Positions 48,785-58,859 are shown, counted from the first letter of the stretch. The stretch: 64,000 bases of DNA from Halictus rubicundus (GCF_050948215.1 NC_135157.1:5952001-6016000), one strand, 5' to 3'. The notes: generated by a model from the sequence alone, not told the origin. A program made the numbers and translations.

Positions 48785-49744
48785 AATTCCGATGCGCGCG
48801 CGTCCCACGCGGAATACGCACAAAGCTTTTTACATTTTACAAGTTGCACAAAAGCCTGCCAGAGAATATTCCTCCTCGCTTCTTATCTTGGTTACTCATC
48901 CACGGCGCTTCCGTCGCTTTCTCTCCGCTTCGGACTGCGCTCGACCATGACCACCCTTCGTCGGGCTGCGTAAGGGTGGTAGAGGAAGAGGTGACCTTCG
49001 CAACATCGTCGTCGTTCCCACTTCGTTCTGAAATCCCGCCGGGCAAAGGGAGAAGAGGGGAACAAGGGGAGAGAACGAGCGTATAGCTCGTGAAATTCAC
49101 GTTCGTGCGTTGCCCAGCTCCACCCAACCCTCTGTCTGGCTGGATTTCAAGGCAGGGGCGATTCGAGAGCGAATTTCACGAGACTGCTGCTCCTGGGTTA
49201 TATTTAAAGTCTCTCGTATTGAAATGCTCGTCGGGAATTGCTCGCTATTTCATTTTATCTCGCGCTTTTCAACGGGATATTTATTATTTTTCAATCGACA
49301 TGGATTTCATTCCAACAAAACGTATTCGCGAGCCTCTGGCCCAACGTTAAAATCGCGACAGGCCGATATGTATTTGTGCTAACACAGAATTATTAGCGAC
49401 AATGGATAATTGTAACGATATTCAATAATCGATAAATCGTACGGGGCGCGCGAGGTTTGGCAATGCTGTCATCGTTCATGAAACTCCCGATGTAATAAAT
49501 GTTCGTGAATTTTGTCTCTTCACATCTCCAAGACTTCATTCGAAATATATTTTTACGTTTACAGTGGTTCAGTGTACAGAGCGTCTCATAATATTTTTAT
49601 GGCTGATCTTCCGGAAGTGTTGTCAAATCAGACACGGAGACCATTGTAGCTGGGTGCAACGACAAAATCGAATAATCAGATCGCGGGTTTATATGCAAAA
49701 CGATAATATTGTGTGTCAATTCTATTGTCCAAACTCTCATATTC

Positions 49745-49860
49745 CACTGATTAGTTCGTATAATCCAGGTTCCACCGTATCGTAAATTAAACAAATAAAT
49801 AAGATTCAAGGTCTCCAGTGTTTGGTGTCATATCAGCCAGAAAAAGATTTAAAAAACGAA
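49745..49860 (+). repeat. Partial copy of the long-TIR Tigger-like repeat arm
   Basis: CGTATAATCCAGGTTCCAC, then GTATCGTAAATTAAACAAAT, GTGTTTGGTGTCAT and CAGCCAGAAAAA follow the order of the right arm at 40800-40900. It is a single arm only. Confidence 0.4.
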
Positions 49861-51050
49861 CGAAATATCCTCGCTGGGTCAGTACGTATTGAGAAACCAA
49901 CGAAGAGTGTCTATGCAAGATATTCCCGTACATTTACCGAGACATTACAGTACTCCCAGCTAGGAGGCCCTAATCTTCCCAATTTTAGGCAGCTCGAGTC
50001 GTCACATCGTCCGAAAATAATTAGAATCTTGTTTACCGTCGAGCGTTTCGAGAACGTATGAAAATACCGGAAAATTGCCTTGCACCTATAGCGTGTCGCT
50101 CCTCGAATAGCCACGGTTCCGCTCGCCGAGCGTAAATACGATCGCGACCGAGTCCAAGTGGAGGGCCGCCAAATCCTTGATCATGACCGGCACGGAGCGT
50201 CGCGTCGCGTTGCGTCGCGGCGCGACGGCCAAGTTCGCGATGACACCTGGCCGTTTCGGTGTCCTCCGCGAAAGAAACGGCCCCTTGACTCTTCGCAGGA
50301 CGACGGCGCGTGGGTTAACCGAGAAGAACCACGCCCAAAGGGGGGCCAACCGGCAAGGATCATGCGTAACACGTTCGCCGAGAGGGGCAAGAAAAAGAGC
50401 AATCGAAAGGAACGAGCTGCTCGATTAAGAAATAATGAAACAAAATGACAGTGTGCCGGGCGGCGCGGCGAGCTGTTTGCACGAGTTAGAGAAGGAACGC
50501 GATCGCTACGAACGAAGACGGATGAAAGAGAGGACAAAGTCTGGTCGATTGGACGCGCGCGGTGCGTCGCGGAGGGAAGAGGGGGACGCGATGATTTACG
50601 ATTCTCTGTTGGCTCGGCAGTACGGAGAGAAAGGGAAAGAGGAAAGGAGACGGTACGGAGGGAATCGGGCGGAACGGGGCAGGAAAGAAGACGCGCGGGA
50701 ATCGTGCATGCAATGGTGGCAAAGGAACCAGCGGCGTCGAGAGGGCGTTAAGGGGGGGACGAGGAACCGCGATGAGGGGACGTTACGGGGGACGCAGAAC
50801 CGCGGCAAAAGGGATTCGGGTTTCGTAGTGACGCGCAAGGGTGGGAGTCGTCGAAGAGAACGGAGTGTGTAGTTGTAGAGGGGTGCCGGGGGAATAGAGG
50901 GGCGAATTCGGGGCTGTTGACCGGGGCTCCGAATTCGAATGCTCACGCAGGCTCGCAGTGAGGCAGGACGCGGATCACGCCGCTGCAGACAACGTTGGCG
51001 AGGACCACGAAAACAGCTACAACGCAACCGCCGCGCCAACACCGCCCGAC

Positions 51051-51070
51051 GCTGCTGCTGCTGCTGCTGC
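51051..51070 (+). repeat. (GCT)n microsatellite
   Basis: Six to seven GCT units lie in the GC-rich block. In the minus frame through 50596-51147 they read as a short glutamine run. By itself this is not evidence of coding. Confidence 0.8.
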
Positions 51071-52352
51071 ACGCTCTCTACCGTGGGCCGCCTTTGCTCT
51101 CCGAGCGGGAACCGAGCCACTCCACATTTGCCAATTCGTTCTTTCATTATTTCAAGCCGATAAATGCTGCTCCTTTCTTGGCGAACCTACTTTGCGTGTA
51201 AATAGAGGAGAAAACGAACGCGCTAAATTTTTCGTTTCATTTCCGTGCCAATCCTTTTAGTGCCCGAACACCACCCGCTAGGATAACAGTTCTATTAGAA
51301 TTTTTTTTTTAGATTTCTAACGATATTGAAATTATTTTCTGACTCGAGAACAAATTTCTTTCCAGCTAGTCTTATGTCGAACTCGACTCCACGTAAACGT
51401 TTTTGCTTAGTTTTAATCGGTTTTAATGGATTTGAGTTAACCTTTAGCTTTAACTTCATAGTAAATTTCTGAACTTTGTGTATCAAAGAATAATTCAGGA
51501 GATATTTTCGCTTCAATTTCCGTCTTTGAAGCCGGTACAAACGCAAAGCAGAGCTTCCATGCTCATGTTTTCGTTGTCTTTGATATGATAATCGGAATAA
51601 AATTAACTTTGAAATACCTCCCAAGCTTAGTATATACTGTAGAAAATTTATAAACTTGATCCCAACGCAACGAGATTAAAATAACGGATTTTTACTCATT
51701 TTTATTCAGCTGATATTAAAATGCACATCCTTTGTTCGGAATACCGCTATATAGATTACTGTTTTAAAATCACACGGAGTAATAACATAGCGAACGAGGG
51801 TACAGGAGTCAGTATGGCGAATGGGAATTCTTTCAACGGTTTGATCAGTTCTATCGAGTTGCGTTTAAAGGCTAACCGATCAACTGGTTGACGATTCATT
51901 TACACAGTTAGTTAGTAACTGAATATGCGATAACACGGTTACGATCCACCGAATATACATGCATTTCCATCGACCAAGTTAACGACCATTATAAGGTAAA
52001 AGCGGATTTCGCTTAAGCAAAGGAGAATGCAGCAATATAAAATAACAGGGATGCACGAAAGATTGAATGACTGCTTCGATTCGAGGTAAATTAAACGCGA
52101 CGTACAACGTAATTGAGTTTGATCGGTTGAATTGATGAATTGACGTAAATCAATTTTATACCGTTAGGAAGATTTTCAATAGAATGAGCAAGGAACGGCG
52201 TTGATACAGAATGTACAAAACAGTAGACAAATTTGAATATATTGCGAAATGAAATACACGTTTCATCGATTAAAAATGAATTTTAACAATATCAAACGAT
52301 CTTAAATAATTTCGTTTGCTAGAACGTTGTAAGCGTAAAAAATTCATCATTA

Positions 52353-52530
52353 GATTGCGGATTTTATGCGTTTACAAGAAGAATGAGTAGATCAAATGAA
52401 ATATAGAGACATCCTAAGAAATTACAAATACTTTTGTATTATTTTCAACCCATTCAAATTATTACGAACACAATTGTCTATGTAGCACCTGCAACTTAAC
52501 GCAGACAATTTTTATTTTGCAGTTTATTTA
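52353..52530 (+). mobile_element. MITE of the GACTGCGGATTTTATGC family
   Basis: It begins GATTGCGGATTTTATGCG, continues TTTACAAGAAGAATGAG, and carries the inner blocks AAGAAATTACAAATACT and GCAGACAATTTTTATTTTGC. The extreme right terminal repeat appears deleted. Confidence 0.55.
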
Positions 52531-53301
52531 TCGTCTACTATCTCCTCTTCGAAAAAAGGTAGTTGAAGATAGTAATCTGTGTATTACTGTAAATTTACCA
52601 CATTCTTTCGAAAAACGTAGTGATTAGTAATGTAATCTGGTTTGAATATGCTGAACCCAGATCACGCGTTCAGCGAGTGTTTCATATTATGTACGATGCA
52701 TATTTATTCGGCCTGTCCACCTTTTATTCCGAAGTCCGAGCCTTGACATTGTGTTTATAAACACTTGTTACTTCATCAACTCCGATAAAATAGAAACTAC
52801 ACCGAACGTGTTCCCATTCAGTTTATTTAACAATTCGCTGTACAACAGTGTGCAAAAAGATACAATAACTGTTTTGAACGTTATACACTTCATAGAAATG
52901 AAATATATTTCTGTATATTACTAGTGCAGCGGTACGTATTTATTACACCACACAACATCCGTGAATTACCAAGTAAAATCATCACTCATATTCAAGAGTA
53001 GTTTTTACTTAACAGACATCCTGGGCAGCACAAATTTCTTGTTAGCAGCGGTTAAATAAGACCATGCGATAGTAATCTTTTAAAAATCGCAATAAGGAAT
53101 ATTTTAACAAATCTTATCAATAATAATAGCAATCTGTGTTATGAAACTATAAGTCGGTACTCTCTAGCTTTTAAGCTCCTCTTTTGCACAGCAGAGTCAT
53201 TAAGATCTCATTATATTATATAAACACACATTATAATCCTGTATTGTAAACACAATTTTCACAATTTTGAATCGTTTATAACTCGTAAATTCATTTATCT
53301 A

Positions 53302-53686
53302 TTGGGTTGTTGCATACCAAATGTCGGATTTTAGAAGATTTAAGAAATACTATTACAATCTTCAAGTATAGTATGCACATCTTAAGGTACAAAGCTGATC
53401 TTTTAAGGTTCTGTCAGAAGATAGGAAAAGATTTTTCTATTGGGATGTAATCAAATGCAATTATGAATGCAAAATGTGCTGATTAGTCAACTATCCGTGA
53501 ATGTTAAAGAAAACTACAAAATGGAGACAACAATCTTGTAAATGAAGAATGCGAGCGATGAAAACATTCAATTTCTACCAAGAATCTTGTAATCCATTGC
53601 CAGAATGTATTGCGTAAAATGACGTTGACGTTAAAGCTGTACTTGTTAAACATTACTGTTAAAAATCGTCATATGCAACCACCTAA
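53302..53686. mobile_element. mariner-family deletion derivative
   Basis: The left end starts after a TA dinucleotide with TTGGGTTGTTGCATA and continues into TGTCGGATTTT. The right end read in reverse is TTAGGTGGTTGCATATGAC then GATTTTT. These ends of roughly 26-31 bases are imperfect inverted repeats of mariner type. The 385-bp interior has no open transposase frame. The right-flank dinucleotide is CA rather than TA, probably by mutation. The element ends 56 bp before the piggyBac relic at 53743. Confidence 0.6.
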
Positions 53687-53882
53687 CAGCATCGCAGAGA
53701 AACTGAATTGGTTTGGTCCATTTATAACAAAGTTATTCCGATTTAACCCATTAACGCCCAAGAATTTTTTCACATAACTGTACTTAGATATTTATTAGAA
53801 GTAAATCCATATATGACAGTAATAGAAAAAAAATAACAGGAAGCTATATATATATATATATGCTCAATCGAGTACAATAGGC

Positions 53883-54092
53883 TTATGAATGGTGTTGGAT
53901 GAAACAGTCTCTTTCAGTACACAATGTAACCTTACACTTAATGCATGCCCATCTCACCCTCATATGACTATCGTTTCTACACTGTACTGAACGGATGTCA
54001 ACAGAGCGTACAGGGACTCGCAGTATACCGGACTGCAGAATCAAAATATGTGCGAACATCTCATTTATGGTCGGTAAAAAAGAGATAACCAT
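53883..54092 (-). pseudogene. piggyBac transposase C-terminal fragment (cysteine-rich zinc-binding tail)
   Basis: The 70-codon minus-strand frame ends with the signature tail of piggyBac-family transposases. It reads R-x-R-W-x-C-x2-C-x-V-x-L-C, then an acidic/basic linker, C-F and a histidine pair before the stop (visible core WACIKCKVTLC). This pattern matches the family's C-terminal RING/PHD-like zinc finger. The first Cys pair of the finger looks reduced to one Cys. Everything N-terminal, including the catalytic DDD core, is missing: the whole element is only 495 bp. The stop lies about 140 bp inside one terminal repeat, as expected for the 3' end of the gene. It is a non-functional relic. 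Confidence 0.75.
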
Positions 54093-54160
54093 TAGTAATA
54101 CAGCTTTCTACATGTTTAGTGAGTACTTGCAAACGATGGACAAAACATCTAGTCAATCTT

Positions 54161-54171
54161 AGATGGCGCTA
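54161..54171 (+). promoter_or_regulatory. CTCF-like motif AGATGGCGCTA inside the piggyBac relic
   Basis: AGATGGCGCTA resembles the insect CTCF core (AG-x-TGGCGC). It lies about 65 bases inside the right terminal repeat of the piggyBac relic. Occupancy is unknown. Confidence 0.3.
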
Positions 54172-54524
54172 GAATTAAAAGAAATATAATCTTGTTACCC
54201 TGTACTCAAGCGTGTACAATGGGCGCTAATGGGTTAAAGCGTGCCCCATCAATTATGGGATCGGCTGAATATTGAAATTGAAATGTGCCGGGTTCGAGTA
54301 TTCCTTAAAAATCGCGAACTGTCCGGACAACCCAGTAGCTTCGCTGGCACAAGACCGGCATCGGAATCATGCTGGTCTCGAGTCCCTGATTCAGACATTC
54401 GCCAAGCGTCCGTGGCGCGCACCCAGCCTCTGAAATACCCGAACAGCCGGGTCCACGGGGGAGCTCGCTTAGCAACGAGTATTCCCGACTCGTAGCATCG
54501 GATCCATCTTCGAGAGGGAGGCGG

Positions 54525-54572
54525 TGGAACGAGACAGAGAGAGGGAGAGAAAGAAAGAGAGAGAGAGCAGGA
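54525..54572 (+). repeat. GA-rich simple repeat in a GC-rich block
   Basis: A purine run of GAGAGA/GAAAGA units. GA tracts bind GAGA-type factors in insects, and this one sits in a candidate promoter-like block. Function is inference. Confidence 0.6.
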
Positions 54573-54770
54573 GCAGGCCTGCGCGTGTGCAACGTTCGCC
54601 TAACTTTGTTTCGTCCTGCGACCTTGAACGTGTCCGAGGCCAAGGGGCAGAGTCGCGGGAGGGTAGGCAACCAACGACCGGGTACATCGTACGGTATCGA
54701 TCCGGAGGAACGCGCGCGGTCCCTTTCCCGCTTCGCTCGAAACGCCTCGTTACACCAACCCCTTCCTCAT

Positions 54771-54820
54771 CGTGGCGTGGCGTGGCGTGGGTATGGAGCA
54801 GAGTGGCGTGGCGGGTCCAA
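54771..54820 (+). repeat. (GTGGC)n short tandem repeat
   Basis: Three consecutive CGTGG units end at 54790, and two more occur near 54803-54814. Confidence 0.6.
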
Positions 54821-55104
54821 AGTCTTGAGTCCTTCGCGCGAACATGAGGGCGCTCCAGGACGAGCGCACGATGACGGGGGTTGAACAGCGAGGGTCATGG
54901 ATTCCATGTGTCTCCATGAAACCGGAGAACCGGGTGAAAGCGAAAGCAAATGCGACCATCGAACGCTGGCAGCACATTCCGATGGACAATACCCCCCGGA
55001 CACGTTCGAAACTGTTCGCTGGAACTTCGCGGATACCGTACACATCCGCATAACACGATCAGAAAACTGTTTAGAAAAATTGTACACTTGTTCAGTGACA
55101 CACG

Positions 55105-55145
55105 TACAGTGACTCCCACTAATATTCGTACGCTCTTAAAAATCG
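55105..55145 (+). repeat. Possible Tc1/mariner-type terminal repeat
   Basis: TACAGTGACTCCCACTAATA, followed by TTCGTACGC, has the look of a Tc1-type end after TA. No inverted partner was found within several hundred bases. It starts where the GC-rich block ends. Confidence 0.3.
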
Positions 55146-55425
55146 CATAACTTTGTCAATATTGGACTATACTACTTGAATTTTTTTGAGAAGTTAGAAC
55201 AATCGGATCACTACATAACGTGAGAAAAATGTTTGATTAAAATTGCAATGGGTCGAAATTGTAGAGAAAATACTAAAAGTTGTATTTTGCAACTTTTTTA
55301 TGTGGACTTACATTGAAAATTTAGAAAGTACGATTTGTAGATCTGTATGAATTATACATGTTCTGAGAATTTCGTAAAAATCGGTGAACGTTGCAATCAG
55401 CTGCAGATGTTCCAAAATGATCACG

Positions 55426-55475
55426 TAAGGGCGAAATTCCCTGAGAAGGCGAAAATTCTGCGACCTTCGCCCTTA
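55426..55475. other. Hairpin: AAGGGCGAA inverted repeat
   Basis: TAAGGGCGAAATTCCC is followed about 20 bases later by the inverse TTCGCCCTTA. The intervening GAAGGCGAAAATTCTGCGAC also carries a GGCGAA repeat. It is probably part of an unidentified repeat that begins with the Tc1-like end at 55105. Confidence 0.4.
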
Positions 55476-56287
55476 AGTTTTCATCGTTAAACGTTTTTAG
55501 CTCAGTGCAATGTTGACCGATTTAGATGTCAGAAGCATAATTGCTCTTTTAGCATTCAGGGTTTTCCGGAAACGATAAAGTATTCTTAGGGACTAAATGT
55601 ATAATGACGGACGACACAATAAACACTCGAAGTCACGGATTTTTATTACCTAATAGGATTAACGAATACCGAAATTGACAAATGCTGAGGTGGAAAGAAA
55701 TAGAAATCCAACTTTTGTTAACAATAACTCTTCAACTATCGACTCTTGTGCTTGAAGTTTTTCATTTAGTCTCTTATGTTCTCAAAAGAATATAGGAACT
55801 CGGTGTTCGTTAATGGCAGGAATCTCGACAAGTGAACGCATTATATACCGAAGGTTGACATTCTTCAAACGCCATTTCAAACGATCGTCAAAGTTAAAAC
55901 TGGGCCAGGGTCAACCGTGCCAATTAAACGACTACAGTAACCTGTTCCTCTTCGTACGCAGCGAAATACATTGACACCGAAAGTAGCTGTTTCACGTGCC
56001 CGGTATTGCGTCTTTCGACTCGTCCGCCAAAATGCTCTAGAGCCAGTGAAATTACTGTCACGTGGTACGGTAATGCCTCGATGTAATATAAAATCGTCGG
56101 GAACCTGATGTCACTTACATCGTGCACGTACAGACGCTAATAGCGAGTAAACAAAACGTCGACATCATCGTAGCGGCGAGACAATACTAACCTGGTGACA
56201 AAACATTTTTGTTTTTAATTATTTTTTTTTATGCATCTTTCTGATGCAGATGATACTACACGTATCAATCTAGAATTCAGATATCAT

Positions 56288-56450
56288 CAGTTTGGATAAT
56301 CAACGTTCCACTGAATCGTGAATTAAACAAGTAAATGTGGTCCAAATTGTATCGTGTTTAGTCTCGTTTCAATCAGAAAAATGTCACGAATGCGTGGGCA
56401 AAAGTTTCGCACAAACATAATTCGAAATAAAAAAAGTTTTGTCATTAATT
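56288..56450 (+). repeat. Partial copy of the long-TIR Tigger-like repeat arm
   Basis: GTTTGGATAATCAACGTTCC, AATCGTGAATTAAACAAGTA, CCAAATTGTATCGTGTTTAG and AATCAGAAAAATGTCACGAA match the right arm at 40800-40910. They extend past it with blocks shared with 27930-28010. Confidence 0.5.
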
Positions 56451-57039
56451 TAACATTGTTTTTACGTGCATTTTCCGTAGGATTCATTTTTTTAAATATT
56501 GCTTTCTTTTGATTACTCTCTACAGCTCGCGGACATAGTAGTCTCATTTTAGGGATAATTAGACTGCAACCGCTCGTGGCGTTTATGGGAAAATACGAAC
56601 GAACGTTATTAAATTTGTAAAATATAAAGGAAGGAGTTATGTTAACGACATCAATGGTAGTTTTATAGTATCCTTATCAGAAAAAAATCTTCCAACCAAG
56701 GAAGGAGAGGAGTTCCTTTGCTACTCTTTTCATAAATAATTCATGAAAATGGAAATTTTTATAAAGACCGGGGAGATGAGTCGATCCTTTTTAAGAACAA
56801 TTCCTTTTACTTTCAGTTCTGCGACGATGTTCGCAACCAAGAGAAAATTACGAAATCTCCTTGCCGGCGAACATCGGCGAAAAAAGAGAGAAAAAAACCG
56901 ATTCAGTAACTGTCCACTTTTCAAGATCGTCGGTCGAATCATCGCTATAAACAGTGCAGACGGCGACGTGCCATCACATCTTTCAGATAACATTGGAATA
57001 TTTTTGACTTTCAGATGTTCAGCCCTCTGAATCCTCATT

Positions 57040-57062
57040 TACAGTAGAGCCTCGATAGTTGG
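57040..57062 (+). repeat. pogo/Tigger-type terminal motif
   Basis: ACAGTAGAGCCTCGATAGTT resembles the Tigger-type end at 40455 (CAGTAGAACCTCGATTATCC). No partner was found. A similar motif, ACAGTAGAGCCTCGATCC, lies at 26478. Confidence 0.3.
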
Positions 57063-57638
57063 GAGTGAACTGTACCGATGTAAATGATGTCAGTTCTAAA
57101 CTCCAGCGAGAACTCTTATAATTCCTCCAATTTTTCTACGTTTTCGATTTTTATATTTAAAACTTCAAACGTAGAAGATTCAAAGAAAAGTCGTGCAATC
57201 TCTCAATACTTAAATTATTTCCCAATATCTCAATTCGTCTCAAAATTTGCTACAACACTAAAGATACAAAAATATAGTGTTCCATTTAAAAGAATTAACT
57301 CTTGGGTTCACCTTCAATGCATAGATAGTATGGCATAAGTCAATAAAACGTGTCTCTTAAATATTCACTATAGTTTTGCAGTTCCTGCCAATCATAATTT
57401 TCTGAAAGCTCTTTACTCGTCAGATAGTGAACTAATCTTTCTAGCTTCTTGATGAAACTCGAATCACTTAATCCACTTTGGAAACAGTCACACCTCTGTG
57501 ACGGGTGCACGGGGACTTTCTCGACAGATTGGTTGTAAGCGTAGAAAGTGAAAGCATAAGTTATTTCGGAGAAGGTAATGGAGTCGGGTCCGCTCGAAAG
57601 ATCAGCCAGACCATGCCAGGACGAAAAGGGTTCGCCCG

Positions 57639-57678
57639 TATAAAAGCGGTTGCCCCGTCCACGTGCATCGATTCATTC
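57639..57678 (+). promoter_or_regulatory. Candidate TATA-type core promoter
   Basis: TATAAAAGCGG at 57639 is followed by TCATTC at 57673, which fits the insect initiator consensus TCA(G/T)T(T/C). The spacing from the TATA start to the initiator A is 36 bases, slightly longer than the usual 30-31. It lies in a GC-rich patch (57490-57960) with a downstream TG run. No coding exon was recognised downstream. Confidence 0.3.
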
Positions 57679-57743
57679 GTCACGCTGCCCCGACCTATCC
57701 AACGCGTAACACCAGAACTTTCGCGCGTCGCTGCACGCGTCAC

Positions 57744-57760
57744 TGTGTGTGTGTGTGTGT
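57744..57760 (+). repeat. (TG)n microsatellite
   Basis: An eight-unit TG run about 70 bases downstream of the candidate initiator at 57673, inside the GC-rich stretch. Confidence 0.8.
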
Positions 57761-57984
57761 CTGGGTGGCTACGTGTGTATGCTAACCGCAACCCGTCACG
57801 TGTTGTGGTAGTGCGATTACAACTGATTTGGTGTGCGTGGACATGTGCGTGTGGAAAGATCTAGCGGATATAGAGGAAGAGGAGAGACCCTTAGGCGAAA
57901 CACGTATGGACCCCTCCTCCCCCTCCCCCCTGCCCCTTCCACTTGTGGACCGGCTCGAATTATTTCGCAGACGGTTTCACGGTC

Positions 57985-58095
57985 CATTCAATTGGGGAGA
58001 TTGAGAGCTGCACAAGTTAACTCTTTAAATTTTTCTCATGAAGCGGATCGTCCGAAAGTTTAATCCATTGTTCTACTGAAGCTTGTATTAACCAC
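57985..58095 (-). repeat. Decayed tandem relative of 58372-58545
   Basis: Blocks GAGATTGAGAGCTGCACAAG, CTCATGAAGCGGATC and ACTGAAGTAA mirror in order TTGAGAAGATCAAAAACTGC, TTGTGAAATGGATCC and CTGAAGTAA at 58374-58515. Stop codons interrupt the frame that is open in the other copy. Confidence 0.45.
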
Positions 58096-58135
58096 TGAAG
58101 TAAACACTAAATATATTAAATTCCCGAAAATCCAT

Positions 58136-58371
58136 TTAACACGTTGACTGCCATGTCACCCATATATGGGTGACGGAATTATTTGTCCAGGTTTTAAAAT
58201 GAATTTTTACGTTAATATATTCATTGTACCGATTAGGATCTGTAAAACACAACAAACTTGGAGGACTACTCAATATCATACATTTAATTTTTTCAGTTTT
58301 TATTTCATTAAACAACTTACTTTGATTTTATGGAGTTTTGGAGGTTTCTAGTTTGGCAGTCGAAGTGTTGA
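58136..58371. mobile_element. piggyBac-like MITE, second copy, TTAA / TTGA flanks
   Basis: Left flank TTAA, terminal repeat CACGTTGACTGCCA, hairpin CACCCATATATGGGTG. The right terminal repeat in reverse is CACTTCGACTGCCA, with TTGA (one change from TTAA) at 58368-58371. It aligns with the copy at 40533-40748 apart from small indels. There is no coding capacity. It separates the related segments at 57985-58095 and 58372-58545. Confidence 0.72.
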
Positions 58372-58397
58372 TTGAGAAGATCAAAAACTGCACAAAT

Positions 58398-58718
58398 TTA
58401 TACTTTCAATTTGTCACGAATGAACAATTGCAATTTTTCTTGTGAAATGGATCCTTCGAAATTTTCATCCATCGCTTCGTTTATTTCTTCAACTATACTT
58501 CTGAAGTAACTTCCACGTTGTATTAGGCTGCTCGAAACATGTTCGATTGGGAAGATCAAAATCTCCACGAGTAATTTTATATCAATTTTTAGCTCTGATC
58601 CCATCTGCTGAATTGGTTTCCAATATAAATAGAAATATTTGATAACTGACACTGGTGGCAATGTACACTGCCGGTCAGAGGTTTCAATATTTACACAACT
58701 AGCGCATTGTGTGTGCAC
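58398..58718 (-). pseudogene. Unrecognised coding-like frame with decayed tandem relatives
   Basis: On the minus strand 106 codons are open without an initial ATG (the first Met is internal, at MGSELK). The product is mixed helical in character and ends in a lysine-rich tail (RDKLKV) and stop. A potential acceptor (TGCCACCAG) lies inside its 5' part. The last 110-140 bases are related to 57985-58095, where the same alignment carries stop codons. About 45 bases at 58372 recur at 58547. A TTAA-type MITE (58136-58371) sits between the relatives. I read this as a small degenerate tandem array that may derive from an exon. No protein family is recognised, and a purely non-coding repeat is equally possible. 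Confidence 0.25.
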
Positions 58719-58859
58719 AGGGATTATCCTTTTATCCTGTGATACTTTACGCAGGTATTTGATTAGTATGTCAGTAGGACTGGTATCTTGCCTTCGTCGA
58801 GTGAATTTACGAAAAGCGAAAACGATGAAGGAAGAATATCAATTTTTGTACTAGTATTG

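Larger units (their letters stand above)
48200..51260. other. GC-rich block, promoter or 5'-UTR like
   Basis: GC content rises well above the AT-rich flanks, strongest at about 50100-51140. CpG-rich runs occur (for example GTCGCGTCGCGTTGCGTCGC near 50195). Both strands show overlapping open frames up to 183 codons with Arg/Pro/Ser-rich, low-complexity products, which is expected when stop codons are scarce. No convincing start, splice or domain signal was found. It most resembles an upstream gene region or long 5'-UTR. Confidence 0.4.
53743..54237. mobile_element. piggyBac-family internally deleted element with TTAA duplication
   Basis: Both ends carry TTAA target duplications (53743-53746 and 54234-54237). 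The terminal repeats match closely: left TTAACCCATTAACGCCCA, right (reverse complement) TTAACCCATTAGCGCCCA. The interior keeps a transposase C-terminal fragment on the minus strand, a (TA)n run near 53847-53862 and an AGATGGCGCTA motif near the right end. At 495 bp it is far shorter than an autonomous piggyBac (about 2-3 kb), so it is a deletion derivative. Confidence 0.85.
54240..55104. other. Second GC-rich block with simple repeats
   Basis: The block starts at the right edge of the piggyBac relic and ends at a Tc1-like terminal motif (55105). It contains a GA run, GTGGC repeats and several overlapping short open frames on both strands. The clearest ATG frame (54844-55053) encodes 69 residues with no recognised domain. 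It could be an upstream regulatory region. Confidence 0.35.
57490..57960. other. GC-rich patch containing the candidate core promoter
   Basis: CpG-richer sequence with a TATA/initiator pair, a TG microsatellite and a C-rich run near 57908-57942. The 119-codon frame through it (57505-57864) has no recognised domain and spans the promoter-like site, so it was not called. Confidence 0.3.

Noticed and set aside
50435..51147. Long overlapping open frames on both strands (145 and 183 codons)
   Set aside because: They lie in GC-rich sequence where stops are rare, are Arg/Pro/Ser-rich and low complexity, and show no domain, splice support or consistent codon bias.
54241..54310. tRNA-like B-box (GGGTTCGAGTATTCC)
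   Set aside because: The arm does not pair properly and no A-box, anticodon arm or acceptor stem fits upstream.
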